DNA of 64,000 bases from Paraflavitalea pollutisoli (GCF_029360705.1 NZ_JARKMX010000005.1:100338-164337), one strand, 5' to 3'; numbered from the stretch's first letter, positions 45,183-54,067 are shown. Notes: generated by a model from the sequence alone, not told the origin. Numbers and translations: made by a program.

Positions 45183-45488
45183 TGTAACTAAAATTTTTAA
45201 AGTGCTGAAAAAACGGATAATGACAATAGTTACTACTATGAACTGAGGAAACCAGGATATTAGGTAAGACACTTCAGAACAAGAGAACTAAGTACATTAA
45301 TCAACTGTGAAGATAGGGAAATAATTATGTAACCAACAAAAATATTACGCATTCCCTTTATGGGGGCGGATTTCGGCGAATTGGCCTATTTAAAGCCTTG
45401 TAAACCTGCACAAAAAGTTAACCATCAAGGTTTGTTTTTTGAGCGGTAAAATGCCCCATCGCCACCTCCTGCCCGTACCCCTGAAATT
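45183..45488. other. 306-base region upstream of the RRM gene
   Basis: It contains the -7-like TATTTTTG (minus strand, 45337-45344) with no matching -33 TTTG, and an A+T-rich leader of roughly 150 bases up to the RRM start. No coding frame is supported. It also includes the end of the neighbouring L,D-transpeptidase transcript, for which I see no hairpin terminator. Confidence 0.5.
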
Positions 45489-47111
45489 TTATTGCAAAAT
45501 AGTTTCGGCCAACCTTCCGTCGCGGTTATAAACGTCTTGCCGGAAATTGAGTTGCCCATCACCGGTTACAAAAGCAGTCAGGTAACCGATAAAAACCGGC
45601 ACCGGCGTCTTGAGGGTCACATATTGCTCTTTTCCCGCATTCATCGCCTGGGTGATTTTTGCACTGGTCCACTCAGGTTGGTTCCGAAGCAGGTATTCAG
45701 CCAGTTTTTTTGGCTCTGCCAACCGGATACAGCCATGGCTGAAGGCGCGGTTCTCCTGTCCAAACAAGCTTTTGGAAGGTGTATCGTGTAAGTAGATATT
45801 GTAACTGTTGGGAAACAGGAACTTTACCTGGCCCAGCGAGTTGCCCGGCCCCGGCTTTTGCCGGTAGTTATTCCCCACTTTTTCCATCCGGTGACGTGAC
45901 AGGTAATTGGGATCGCGGCGAATGCCCGGCAATACCTCGTTTTTTAATATGCCGGGGGGAATGTTCCAGTAAGGACTAAATACGACATACTTCATCTCCC
46001 CGTAGAATATAACGGTTTTGTGTACAGCCTGCCCCACAACTACATTCATGCTCCACAAAAGCGAATCGTTGTTGAACACGTGCAATTTGTAATCCGGGAT
46101 ATTGATCGCCAGGTACTCACCGGCCGGCCGGGCCGGTACCCACCGGCAACGCTCCATATTGATCACGATCTTCTCAATACGCTGTTGCACCGGCACATTC
46201 ATTTCTTTCAGTACACCAGGCCCTACTACCCCATCATCAGTCATACCATAGCGACGCTGAAAGCTTTTGACCCCTTGCTTAAGCGTACTATCGAAAGCCG
46301 CACTGCCATCGTCTGCTGCCAGGTCGCCGGTCACGAATAGCAATTGCCGCATAAGCTTTATAGCTTGTCCGGTATCACCTTGCTGGTATTTCTTCTTGTC
46401 GGCTTTGATCGCCGGCCACCCGCCTTTGGCAACGATCTCACGGTATTGCTTCAGGTGGTCTTTCAGCTTGTAATATTGGTAATAGAGTGGCTCATCGGCC
46501 AGGAAGGAATCGGTCGGTGACTTCAGCAGCGAATCGAGCAGTGCATCCTTGGCAACCTTTTTCCTGGGCAGGAACCAATCCATCTTTTTTACTTCCTCAT
46601 CGGGTATTCCCTGCCATACATGACGGGCATAGTAAAAGTATTGAGCAGTCAACATCAACTCGGTATTGACATCTACAGAAGGAGGTGTGTTGCGGTCGAG
46701 TGCTTTGTTCTGTTCATCGGCCACCAGCGTATCGAAAGCGCCGGCATAGAGTACCTTTTTCGGGAGGCCTTCATCGCTGATATTCTCCACCCGGTTGAGC
46801 AGGTTACCGGCCTGCTCGATTATGCCCAGGCTATCGAACCAGGCATAAGCAAACTGACGGCTGCCATAGAACTGGTGCATATCCTGTCCAAATTCTTTGA
46901 GTAGTGGATATTGCTGCAGAAACTGATCGATCTGCGTGCTGTCGAAGTGGAGGCTTTGCTGGCGGCTGAAATTACCCGCAATGGACGGGTCGATATTACT
47001 TTTCGAAGGAAGGGTGTCTTTGGCCGTCCGGACATAAGGTTTCTTTTGTCCGTCCTGGCAAGATACGGAAAGCCACACCATGGTAAGGCAGAGTAGATAA
47101 CAAGTACGCAT
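45489..47111 (-). CDS. Lipoprotein L,D-transpeptidase (YcbB/YkuD family)
   Basis: The 540-residue protein starts MRTCYLLCLTMVWLSVSC, with a lipobox Cys at 18. A large N-terminal scaffold region (~60-240) is followed by a peptidoglycan-binding PG_binding_1 domain (~245-310; AIKLMRQLLFVTGD and LKQGVKSFQRRYGMTDDGVVGPGVLKEMN). The YkuD catalytic domain (~335-500) has SHGCIRLAEP, with catalytic Cys at about 461. L,D-transpeptidases form 3-3 peptide cross-links in peptidoglycan or attach lipoproteins. The domain order matches the YcbB/LdtD type. The start at 47111 is chosen for the signal peptide; the frame is open about 100 bases further upstream. Confidence 0.93.
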   Translation of the reverse strand: MRTCYLLCLTMVWLSVSCQDGQKKPYVRTAKDTLPSKSNIDPSIAGNFSRQQSLHFDSTQIDQFLQQYPLLKEFGQDMHQFYGSRQFAYAWFDSLGIIEQAGNLLNRVENISDEGLPKKVLYAGAFDTLVADEQNKALDRNTPPSVDVNTELMLTAQYFYYARHVWQGIPDEEVKKMDWFLPRKKVAKDALLDSLLKSPTDSFLADEPLYYQYYKLKDHLKQYREIVAKGGWPAIKADKKKYQQGDTGQAIKLMRQLLFVTGDLAADDGSAAFDSTLKQGVKSFQRRYGMTDDGVVGPGVLKEMNVPVQQRIEKIVINMERCRWVPARPAGEYLAINIPDYKLHVFNNDSLLWSMNVVVGQAVHKTVIFYGEMKYVVFSPYWNIPPGILKNEVLPGIRRDPNYLSRHRMEKVGNNYRQKPGPGNSLGQVKFLFPNSYNIYLHDTPSKSLFGQENRAFSHGCIRLAEPKKLAEYLLRNQPEWTSAKITQAMNAGKEQYVTLKTPVPVFIGYLTAFVTGDGQLNFRQDVYNRDGRLAETILQ

Positions 47112-47223
47112 CGTGAAGGATTGTAATATAAATATAGGGGAAAGTAGGGAAAGCCGATTGACTGGAATGGCCGAATGTATTGCGTAGTTTGCCCGGTTTC
47201 GTGAAGGTGGCATAAAACAAAAA

Positions 47224-47245
47224 GGCCTTCCCGAATGGGAAGGCC
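47224..47245 (-). terminator. Terminator of the rpsF-rpsR-rplI operon
   Basis: GGCCTTCCC (47224-47232) and GGGAAGGCC (47237-47245), perfect 9-bp stem with a GAAT loop; the minus strand continues TTTTTGTTTT. It is 24 bases past the rplI stop. Confidence 0.9.
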
Positions 47246-47268
47246 CGAATGATTTGTATCAGACGAGA

Positions 47269-47715
47269 TTACTCGGCTACAACTTCAAATTCAACTTCAG
47301 TGCTGTTACCATTACCGAAGTCAACGATAGCTTTGTAAGTACCCAGTTCTTTTACTTCCTCAGGGATAGAGATCTTCTTACGATCGATCTCATAACCCTT
47401 TTGCTCGCGGATAGCGCGTGCCAGCTGCAGAGAAGTAACGCTACCGAAGATCTTGCCGCTGGTACCGGTCTTAGCACCGAGTTTCAGCGCACCATCTTTC
47501 AGTTTAGCAATTACAGCATTCACCTCTTTCAGCATAGCTTCCTCTTTCTTGCGGATCTGCTTCAGCCTTTCTTCCAGTTGTTTCAGGTTAGAAGGACTTG
47601 CTTCAACAGCAAATTTTTGAGGAATGAGGTAGTTACGGGCATAACCGTTGCGAACTTTCACTACTTCGTGAGCGCCGCCCAGGTTGTCTACGTCTTTTAT
47701 CAGGATGATGTCCAT
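47269..47715 (-). CDS. rplI: 50S ribosomal protein L9
   Basis: L9 (148 residues) binds 23S rRNA near the L1 stalk and helps maintain reading frame. The N-terminal domain has the family signature MDIILIKDVDNLGGAHEVVKVRNGYARNYLIP (split here: MDIILIKDVDNLGG, VKVRNGYARNYLIP), followed by the long connecting helix rich in K and E and the C-terminal domain beginning GKIFGSVTS. The start at 47715 matches the family N terminus; a further in-frame ATG lies 18 bases upstream. It is the last gene of the S6-S18-L9 operon, 88 bases after rpsR. Confidence 0.97.
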   Translation of the reverse strand: MDIILIKDVDNLGGAHEVVKVRNGYARNYLIPQKFAVEASPSNLKQLEERLKQIRKKEEAMLKEVNAVIAKLKDGALKLGAKTGTSGKIFGSVTSLQLARAIREQKGYEIDRKKISIPEEVKELGTYKAIVDFGNGNSTEVEFEVVAE

Positions 47716-47803
47716 GATTCTTTTTTTGTTCACCGTTTCCCAATCGATCCAGGTTATTGCCGGGATGACTGTCTACCCGTTCATCACGGGATTAGGGTGA
47801 GGT

Positions 47804-48070
47804 TTACTTTAATAGGTCAGTTACGTAAGGCAGCAAAGCCATTTGACGGGCTTTCTTAACAGCCTGTGCAACTTTGCGTTGGTACTTCAGCGAGTTACCA
47901 GTGATACGACGGGGCAACATTTTGCCTTGCTCGTTCAGGAATTTCTTCAGGAACTCACCGTCTTTGTAATCGATGTACTTGATACCATATTTCTTGAAAC
48001 GGCAGAATTTCTTCCGGGGTTTCTCGGTCTTAATGGCGGTCAGGTACTTAATTTCATTAGATTTTGCCAT
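47804..48070 (-). CDS. rpsR: 30S ribosomal protein S18
   Basis: S18 (88 residues) forms a heterodimer with S6 on the small-subunit platform. [39 protein letters not shown] is the conserved core (seen as [14 protein letters not shown] and [18 protein letters not shown]), and the C terminus has [11 protein letters not shown]. It starts 3 bases after the rpsF stop, with translational coupling likely. No ssb or priB gene lies between S6 and S18, as usual for Bacteroidota. Confidence 0.97.
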   Translation of the reverse strand: MAKSNEIKYLTAIKTEKPRKKFCRFKKYGIKYIDYKDGEFLKKFLNEQGKMLPRRITGNSLKYQRKVAQAVKKARQMALLPYVTDLLK

Positions 48071-48073
48071 GTG

Positions 48074-48430
48074 TTATCCCTCCACTGCTTTTTCAACTCC
48101 TGTAGGTACACCACTTCTCTTTCTTCCATTGTACTCGACGGCGTATTTATCGAGTGCAGTGAACATGTGACGGAGCACGTTCTCGTCACGCAGCAATTGA
48201 ATCTTCAATTGCTCATTGAAGCTGGATGGCGCAGTATATTCCAGCACCCAGTACAAACCAGTGGTTTTTTTCTGGATGGGATACGCCAGTGATTTCAGAC
48301 CCCAGGGATTGGTGTGCACGATTTGGCCGCCATTATCTGTAACGATAGCGGTAAACTTTTTCTGAGCGGCTTTGAAGTCCTCCTCAGAGAGCACAGGGGT
48401 AAAAATCACCATCAATTCATAATTGTTCAT
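48074..48430 (-). CDS. rpsF: 30S ribosomal protein S6
   Basis: S6 (118 residues) has the ferredoxin-like fold: MNNYELMVIFTPVLSEEDF, GGQIVHTNPWGLKSLAYPIQKKTTGLYWVLEY and LLRDENVLRHMFTALDKY. It is the first gene of the S6-S18-L9 operon, with a full consensus promoter about 95 bases upstream. The leader is ~88 bases and contains a short GGCC-AACC-GGCC hairpin; S6:S18 autoregulation through the leader is known in other bacteria, but I could not recognise its conserved motif here. Confidence 0.97.
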   Translation of the reverse strand: MNNYELMVIFTPVLSEEDFKAAQKKFTAIVTDNGGQIVHTNPWGLKSLAYPIQKKTTGLYWVLEYTAPSSFNEQLKIQLLRDENVLRHMFTALDKYAVEYNGRKRSGVPTGVEKAVEG

Positions 48431-48523
48431 GATCCCTGTTTAAAAATGATTTAGAAAAAAATGATTACATCCCCGTCGCTGCTGACTTTGGCCGGTTGGC
48501 CGCCATTTTTGGCTAAGGGGCTG

Positions 48524-48554
48524 CAAAGATACAATGTTCTAAGTTCCTGACAAA
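48524..48554 (-). promoter_or_regulatory. Promoter of the rpsF-rpsR-rplI operon, TTTG-N19-TAtcTTTG
   Basis: On the minus strand TTTG (48551-48554), 19 bases, TATCTTTG (48524-48531). This is an exact match in sequence and spacing to the Bacteroidota promoter. The transcript should begin near 48518. A 12-base palindrome GGCCGGTTGGCC lies in the leader at 48490-48501. Confidence 0.82.
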
Positions 48555-48687
48555 GGGATGGTAAAGAGTATTTTTGAGGGACCCGGGTAGTCGATTATCG
48601 ATTGATAGTCAATCTATTGATTAAAAAATATTGCTCAAGGAGATATACGACGACCTTGAAACCGGCTACGATTGCCCCCGATCGCCC

Positions 48688-49548
48688 CTACCCCTGCTGA
48701 CCCCGAAACAGCAACCTGCCTGGCAACACCTCGATGGTGAACTCGGCGGCTTCAATGGGCTCACCATCCAGGTGCGCGGCCATAGGCCGCTCGCCTTTTA
48801 TTACCACCTGCTTCACCCGGTCGCTCGAAACGATCGGCAACACAATATGCTTTCCTTTCTCTACTCTTGGTAAATAATAGAACCGCTTCAACGGATGGAT
48901 CTTCCGGATCACGATCAATTCCAGCAATCCATCATTGATCACTGCCTGCGGTGCCACCAGGAATCCACCGCCATACCGCGAACCATTGGCTACACTGATC
49001 ATAAACAGCTTTTCCCGGATCTGCTTCCCATCGTAGTTAACCTCTAACTCCTGCTCCCGGTAAAAGAATATCTTTCGAATCACGGTAGCCAGATAAGCCA
49101 GGTGACCCGCCAGCCAACGCCGCTTGCCCATCGACTTCACCACCTCCCCATCAAAACCGATCCCTACGCCGTTCAGAAACAGCCTACCATTGCACCTACC
49201 GGCATCCACCGGCTTCGGCTGCGCTGCCAGCACCCGCCGCAACTGCGCTTCCAATGTCAGGTTGCCGTACAGCTGCCAGCCAAAATCATTGCCCGACCCG
49301 GCTTTGAACACCGATAAGGGCTGTGTAATATCCGGATAGCGATTGATGAAGTGATTCAGGGTACCATCTCCCCCCAGGATGAAAACGTCGGAGAAGCCTG
49401 TAAATGCGTCGGGCCAGTGGTCTTTGAATACCGTGCAAGCGATCTGCTGTCGCCGGAGCAATTGCTCCAATTGATCGGTATACTGTTCAGAAAGGCCGCC
49501 ACCAGCCAGGGTATTGCATACGATGGCAATGTTGAAAGAATGAATCAT
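48688..49548 (-). CDS. Diacylglycerol kinase-like lipid kinase (DagK catalytic family)
   Basis: The 286-residue protein has the DAGK catalytic domain: NIAIVCNTLAGGGLSE at the N terminus, VFILGGDGTLNHFINRYPD near 57-75 with the GGDGT nucleotide motif, and KAGSGNDFGWQLYG. The C-terminal beta-domain has FLNGVGIGFDGEVVKSMG and LLELIVIRKIHPLKRF, ending HLDGEPIEAAEFTIEVLPG. Family members phosphorylate diacylglycerol, undecaprenol or sphingosine-like lipids; the substrate here is open, though sphingolipids are common in the phylum. The start ATG at 49548 begins the conserved fold; the frame is open upstream without family sequence. Confidence 0.9.
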   Translation of the reverse strand: MIHSFNIAIVCNTLAGGGLSEQYTDQLEQLLRRQQIACTVFKDHWPDAFTGFSDVFILGGDGTLNHFINRYPDITQPLSVFKAGSGNDFGWQLYGNLTLEAQLRRVLAAQPKPVDAGRCNGRLFLNGVGIGFDGEVVKSMGKRRWLAGHLAYLATVIRKIFFYREQELEVNYDGKQIREKLFMISVANGSRYGGGFLVAPQAVINDGLLELIVIRKIHPLKRFYYLPRVEKGKHIVLPIVSSDRVKQVVIKGERPMAAHLDGEPIEAAEFTIEVLPGRLLFRGQQG

Positions 49549-49695
49549 AAAGCAAGTCAGTCGGTCGATGAACGCAAAAGATATAACTTTTTGGTCGTGG
49601 CATCCCAATCTATCTTGATGAGTGGCTACATCGCTGTTCCCATCGCGCTCACCTATACCGACCATCCTGCACCTTCCTGTTCCTGCATCTCTGGC

Positions 49696-50616
49696 TTAGC
49701 GCACCTCTACCAACTCGAGCCGCAGGTAGCGCTGTATACGAAACGGAACGGTCGTCGGGCAATGCTGATAGGTAGGATCACAGTTCAGGCGCAGGGACAA
49801 TTGCAGTTCATTGGTCATGTCGGCCGCTACCAGCTTGCCATCTTTCCGGCGCACCGTACTGTTGATGATGAACCATTCATTGCCATATTGCAGGTTCACC
49901 TTACCGCCGCCCACCGGCTGCACCATCTGAAAGTTGTTGCGCACACCAACCGTTACCGGCTCCTGCATATTATCCAGCAGAAAAGGGATACAGGGCACTG
50001 CCGGGGGCATAAACCGCGTCTGCACTTTCACCACCTCATGATTCACTTCCCGGATGTACGCGGAGATCGACAGGCAGTCATCGCCCACCAGGATCGTTTT
50101 GCCATTGGCAAAATTCCCCCTGGCCAACTCCTTTCTTTGCAAGCTATCGCCCATCCGCTGTAATGTGGTAACGCGCGATTGCGGACTGATCGCGACAAAA
50201 AAGGTAATAAAGTCCGTGATGGGCCCAGTCATACCCGCCACTTCTATCGGAGGAATGGCCATCGATCCCTGCGGATGCAGCGATATCCGGTAAGGCTTTA
50301 CCGACTGTGCCTCGGCATCCATCCGCGTCGTATCTTTTGGCGTGTACACCAGCTTGGAAATATGGCGTACCTCATCATACAAACGCCCCGCACTATCCCG
50401 CATCACTGTCAGTTCCATCTCCACGACGCTGGTCGAATTCCAGACACCATTGTACCGCTGCTCGGTGGTGAGGCGGTACCAGTACCGCTCGCCTGCTTTA
50501 TATTGCCTGGGAAACAAGGTGCCCGCGGTGGCGCTGTCCTGCGCCCAAACCGGCAGACTACCTAAAGAAAGGGTGCACAACAGTAAGCCAATGGTAGTGC
50601 GTTTACACAATTGCAT
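49696..50616 (-). CDS. Secreted protein of unknown function, probable MarR target
   Basis: I do not recognise this 306-residue protein. It has a clear signal peptide (MQLCKRTTIGLLLCTLSLGS through VWAQ). The mature part is beta-rich and has three or four cysteines, one pair in LNCDPTYQHCPTT. Repeated short strands such as WYRLTTEQRYNGVWNSTSVVEMELTVMRD and VNLQYGNEWFIINSTVRRKDGKLVAADMTNEL suggest a lipocalin-like or jelly-roll fold, stated only as an impression. It lies 51 bases downstream of the MarR-type regulator, and a palindrome matching the one in the regulator's own promoter sits 26-43 bases before its start. This indicates regulated expression as the regulator's partner. Confidence 0.78.
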   Translation of the reverse strand: MQLCKRTTIGLLLCTLSLGSLPVWAQDSATAGTLFPRQYKAGERYWYRLTTEQRYNGVWNSTSVVEMELTVMRDSAGRLYDEVRHISKLVYTPKDTTRMDAEAQSVKPYRISLHPQGSMAIPPIEVAGMTGPITDFITFFVAISPQSRVTTLQRMGDSLQRKELARGNFANGKTILVGDDCLSISAYIREVNHEVVKVQTRFMPPAVPCIPFLLDNMQEPVTVGVRNNFQMVQPVGGGKVNLQYGNEWFIINSTVRRKDGKLVAADMTNELQLSLRLNCDPTYQHCPTTVPFRIQRYLRLELVEVR

Positions 50617-50641
50617 ATAGGTTGGTTTAATAAGTTACCGA

Positions 50642-50659
50642 TAGTTGTATATACATCTA
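50642..50659 (-). promoter_or_regulatory. Operator-like palindrome upstream of the secreted-protein gene
   Basis: TAGTTGTAT-ATACATCTA is an 18-base palindrome with one mismatched pair. Its core GTTGTA-TA-TACATC differs by one half-site base from the palindrome in the MarR promoter (51104-51117). It lies between the MarR stop and the ATG at 50616 and would cover the -33 and spacer of the weak promoter TTAG-N19-TAACTTAT (50630-50660). Confidence 0.65.
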
Positions 50660-50667
50660 ATTCCCGT

Positions 50668-51099
50668 TTATAAAGCAGCGATCATTTTTTGCAGGATATC
50701 GATCCCTGCTTTCAACTGCGTTTTCGAAAGGTCTTTCAGCACCTGCTGGTACAGTCGCCCTGCTACCGACACCCCCGCTTGCTGAATGGCTTTCCCTTTT
50801 GCGGTCAGGTAGATAAGGTTCGACCGGTTATCGTTGGCATCCGTCACCTGCCGGATCAGTTTGTTCTTTTTCATGTTGATCAGCACCCTGGTAATGGTGG
50901 TCTTATCCCGGTTGAGTTGTTCGCTGATCTCCTTCTGACTCATCCCATCGCGGTACCAGAGCGCTACCAGGATCGAAAACTGTTCGGCGGTAATATCGAT
51001 GTCATGCTGCCGGAAAGCGGCGGCCATGGCCTGACTGAACTTATGCGAGAAATCGGCACAGAGATAAATGATGTTCTGATCGAGCGAAGCAGGTTTCAT
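50668..51099 (-). CDS. MarR-family transcriptional regulator
   Basis: The 143-residue winged-helix repressor has the MarR core: ITAEQFSILVALWYRDGMSQKEISEQL, NRDKTTITRVLINMKKNKLIRQVTDANDNRSNLIYLTAKG (seen as KTTITRVLINMKKNKLI and RSNLIYLTAKG), with dimerisation helices at both ends. MarR proteins usually repress their own gene and an adjacent one and are released by small aromatic ligands. Two matching palindromes flank it: one in its own promoter, one before the secreted-protein gene it precedes. The start at 51099 is chosen because the longer frame would run through the operator and promoter. Confidence 0.9.
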   Translation of the reverse strand: MKPASLDQNIIYLCADFSHKFSQAMAAAFRQHDIDITAEQFSILVALWYRDGMSQKEISEQLNRDKTTITRVLINMKKNKLIRQVTDANDNRSNLIYLTAKGKAIQQAGVSVAGRLYQQVLKDLSKTQLKAGIDILQKMIAAL

Positions 51100-51103
51100 A
51101 TTG

Positions 51104-51117
51104 GTTGTATCTACAAC
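51104..51117 (-). promoter_or_regulatory. MarR autoregulatory operator
   Basis: GTTGTA-TC-TACAAC is a perfect 14-base palindrome, extendable to 20 bases (51101-51120) with one mismatched pair. It ends 5 bases before the regulator's ATG and overlaps the downstream edge of the -7 box, an ideal place for repression. Confidence 0.7.
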
Positions 51118-51148
51118 TAAAATAAACTTTCGATCAGACATATCCAAA
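51117..51148 (-). promoter_or_regulatory. Promoter of the MarR gene
   Basis: On the minus strand TTTG (51145-51148), 20 bases, TATTTTAG (51117-51124), one mismatch from TAnnTTTG. The palindromic operator begins at the -7 box and runs to the start codon. Confidence 0.6.
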
Positions 51149-51510
51149 CAAATACTGCCACGGGATAAATGTACAAGCCAACCCCACAGCTATTTTGTCG
51201 ACTGGTTGATGCCGATGTCGGGGACGACCGATCAGACACAGGCCAACCCCACCGGACCTGCCTACCCGAGCCGCCTACCGATCCCCCACCCCAACTGCCG
51301 CCAAACGGGCTTTCAGGCACCTTAACGTTATCTTAAAGAAGATTAAAATATTTATGCATATCTTTGCCCTTTATTCTCACTCTTAGCAGACTAGATATCT
51401 TTTTCTTCCAAAAGCTCATCAAGTCATAGGTTGATGAGGAACAAACAGTTAGCTCTCTCTCCGTTCTTCCACGTAGTTGATAGTTAACAAATCAATTATT
51501 AAAAACTATC

Positions 51511-52764
51511 ATGTTGACATTTGATCAATTGAATCTTCAGGAGCCTTTATTAAAGGCTTTGAAGGAAACAGGGTATACACATCCTACACCAATTCAGGAG
51601 CGCGCCATTCCCGTAGTATTAGAACAAAAAGACCTGTTGGGCTGTGCCCAGACAGGTACCGGCAAAACAGCCGCTTTTGCCATCCCTATTTTACAATTAC
51701 TGAACAGCCAACAGCCTGCTCATAGAGGTCCTCGCGCCATCAGAACGCTGGTATTAACGCCTACCCGTGAACTGGCTATCCAGATCGAAGAAAGCTTCCG
51801 GACCTATGGTAAGTATACCGGTCTTAACCAGATGGTGATCTTCGGTGGTGTATCCCAAAGCAACCAGGTCAATGCCCTGCGCAATGGTGTCGATGTACTC
51901 ATCGCCACCCCAGGCCGTTTGCTCGACCTGCTCAACCAGGGTTATATCAGCCTGCAGCATTTGCAGTTGTTCGTGCTAGATGAGGCCGACCGTATGCTCG
52001 ACATGGGCTTTATCCATGACGTGAAGAAAGTCATTGCCCGTTTGCCCATCAAAAGACAAACCCTTTTCTTTTCGGCAACCATGCCACCAGAGATCGCGTC
52101 TTTGGCCAATACCATTCTGAAGAATCCGGTGAAGATCGAAGTAACGCCCGTATCGTCTACAGCTGAAAAGATCGCCCAACAGGTTTACTTCGTGAACAAG
52201 GATAGCAAGCGTAGCCTGCTCATCCATATTCTCGAGAACCCGGCTATTGAACGTGCACTCGTTTTTGCCCGTACCAAATATGGTTCAGACAAGATTGCCC
52301 GCGCCCTTAGCAAAGCTGGTATCAAGGCGGACGCTATTCATGGCGACAAATCGCAGAACGCCCGCCAAAATGCACTGAATAATTTCAAAGACGGCAGGAT
52401 CCGCATCCTCGTAGCTACTGATATCGCTGCCCGGGGTATCGACGTCGATAGCCTCACGCACGTATTTAACTATGAATTGCCCAATGTGCCCGAGACCTAT
52501 GTACACCGTATCGGTCGTACCGGTCGCGCAGGCGCCAGTGGTATCGCTATCTCCTTCTGCGATGCAGAAGAAAGAGAATACCTGAAGGATATTCAAAAGC
52601 TCACCAAGCAGATCGTTCCTGTTGTAGAGGACCATCCTTTTGTCGACGCAGCTCCTTTTGTAGCATCACCTGCTATCCAAAAAAATACTGCCGGCAACAA
52701 TGCGCCCCGCAACAACCATAAGAAATTTGGTAAAAGCTGGAACAGGAATCGTCCGGTCAGATAG
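51511..52764 (+). CDS. DEAD-box RNA helicase, RhlE-like
   Basis: The 417-residue helicase has all motifs in order: Q motif [20 protein letters not shown], Ia [40 protein letters not shown] and [12 protein letters not shown]. After the helicase core (~1-370) comes a short basic tail ([19 protein letters not shown]) typical of RhlE-type proteins that unwind RNA in ribosome assembly, decay or cold adaptation. The long structured leader upstream supports temperature-dependent control. A terminator follows 29 bases past the stop. Confidence 0.95.
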   Translation: MLTFDQLNLQEPLLKALKETGYTHPTPIQERAIPVVLEQKDLLGCAQTGTGKTAAFAIPILQLLNSQQPAHRGPRAIRTLVLTPTRELAIQIEESFRTYGKYTGLNQMVIFGGVSQSNQVNALRNGVDVLIATPGRLLDLLNQGYISLQHLQLFVLDEADRMLDMGFIHDVKKVIARLPIKRQTLFFSATMPPEIASLANTILKNPVKIEVTPVSSTAEKIAQQVYFVNKDSKRSLLIHILENPAIERALVFARTKYGSDKIARALSKAGIKADAIHGDKSQNARQNALNNFKDGRIRILVATDIAARGIDVDSLTHVFNYELPNVPETYVHRIGRTGRAGASGIAISFCDAEEREYLKDIQKLTKQIVPVVEDHPFVDAAPFVASPAIQKNTAGNNAPRNNHKKFGKSWNRNRPVR

Positions 52765-52792
52765 TAACCACTATCCCCGTCGAAATAATGGT

Positions 52793-52820
52793 AAAAGCCT
52801 CCGGTCATCCGGAGGCTTTT
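52793..52820 (+). terminator. Rho-independent terminator after the helicase gene
   Basis: AAAAGCCTCCGG (52793-52804), loop TCAT, CCGGAGGCTTTT (52809-52820), then TT: a 12-bp perfect stem. Confidence 0.93.
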
Positions 52821-52996
52821 TTATGTCGCAATACGTTTCGTAAACCAGAGGTATAAATGCTGCCTTCGTTCAGGTCAGGTAGTTTGCAAAAATGAACGAT
52901 ATCAAGTCAGGCGTGTAGGTGCCCCCAAGGGTATCTTGGTTGGCAGGGTATGGTTTTACAGCCATTGAACAATAGTGACCAGTAGACAGCAGCTGT

Positions 52997-53869
52997 CTAT
53001 CGTTTCTTCGCAAAGGCAACGCGGTAAAACTCATAGCCGCGTTCTGTATTGTAGGGAATGTATTTACGGCGGTAGTCAGTAGCGCCCTTGTCTTCGAGCA
53101 AGGCCCAGTCAAAGCCATTCAGGTAAGGCTTGAGCTCATCGGGTTTGAACCCAAAGGTCCAGCTCTCTTCTATTTTATCGAGGTCAATCAGTAATTTCTC
53201 GGCTCCGTAATAAGCCTGTGGATTGTCGAGCACCAGCCGGTGCACATACGTGAAGATGATATAAGAGCCCCCGGCAAACCGGCTCAGAAAGCGAAACACA
53301 TTATCAACAGCCGTGGGATTGAGGTAATTGGTCACTCCCTCCCAGATAATGGCTGTTGGTTTATCGAGGTCAATCGGGTTCCAGGTCAGCATATCATCCA
53401 GGCTCTCCTTGTTGAAATCGAGCTGGTGAAAACTTACATTGGCCGGTAGCCTTCCCATCGCTGACTTCAATGCAGTCACTTTTTGCACCGAGGTGTTGGG
53501 ATGGTCGATCTCGATCACCGGGGTGCTGCGCAAAAATGGCAACCGTGCACAACGGGTATCGAATCCTGCGCCCAGTATCAGCACCTGTTGTGCGCCATTG
53601 TTGACGGCATAATACAACAGGTCGTCGATGTATTTGGTACGCGCAATACCAGACGAAAGGGCCCCCGGTATCTTGCGGTAGATGATCCCTTCTATGATGT
53701 TCCTGATCACAGCGATCCGGGAGAGTTGAGCAGCCCCCCGCAATTTCATCCCCAGAAAGGCAGCCGCATAGGGGTCATTGAACAAACGCATGCCGGCGGG
53801 ACGCGATGTCTCGAGTGCCCTGAATAGGGCCATGTACTGCGCCGTTCGGCTGGCTTTGTTTGTTTTCAT
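52997..53869 (-). CDS. SAM-dependent methyltransferase, TIGR00027/LCMT-like family
   Basis: The 290-residue protein has the class I methyltransferase motif I VLILGAGFDTRCARLPF near 95-111 and motif II acidic residue in VIEIDHPNT. An N-terminal lid (RTAQYMALFRALETSRPAGMRLFNDPYAAAFLG) is typical of the leucine carboxyl methyltransferase-like group. WEGVTNYLNPTAVDNVFRFLS and the C-terminal GFKPDELKPYLNGFDWALLED are also characteristic. The family methylates small molecules or carboxyl groups; the substrate is unknown. It is a single gene, convergent with the helicase. Confidence 0.88.
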   Translation of the reverse strand: MKTNKASRTAQYMALFRALETSRPAGMRLFNDPYAAAFLGMKLRGAAQLSRIAVIRNIIEGIIYRKIPGALSSGIARTKYIDDLLYYAVNNGAQQVLILGAGFDTRCARLPFLRSTPVIEIDHPNTSVQKVTALKSAMGRLPANVSFHQLDFNKESLDDMLTWNPIDLDKPTAIIWEGVTNYLNPTAVDNVFRFLSRFAGGSYIIFTYVHRLVLDNPQAYYGAEKLLIDLDKIEESWTFGFKPDELKPYLNGFDWALLEDKGATDYRRKYIPYNTERGYEFYRVAFAKKR

Positions 53870-54067
53870 TCGGTTTACTGCTTGCCCAAATAGCTGTCAA
53901 TCTACGTAACATTCCCTTAATATGCAATGTTGCACCGTTGTAGCACCTGGCAATTGGCTTATTTCTATTAAGTCATAGTAATTACCGTGCCACCGTCCCG
54001 TATATCAGCGTACTCCGCACAACCCAGTACCGATGCCAGTTTCCGGCGTCGTTGACCCCATAAAAAA

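Larger units (their letters stand above)
51100..51510. other. 411-base divergent region between MarR and DEAD-box helicase genes
   Basis: It contains the MarR promoter and operator at the left. In the middle is a strikingly C-rich plus-strand stretch (about 51240-51300) with several C3-C5 runs. To the right is the helicase leader: TATCTTTG (51358-51365) as -7 box, then ~140 bases with a hairpin CTCATCAA/TTGATGAG (51415-51422/51431-51438). I see no gene in it. Confidence 0.6.
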
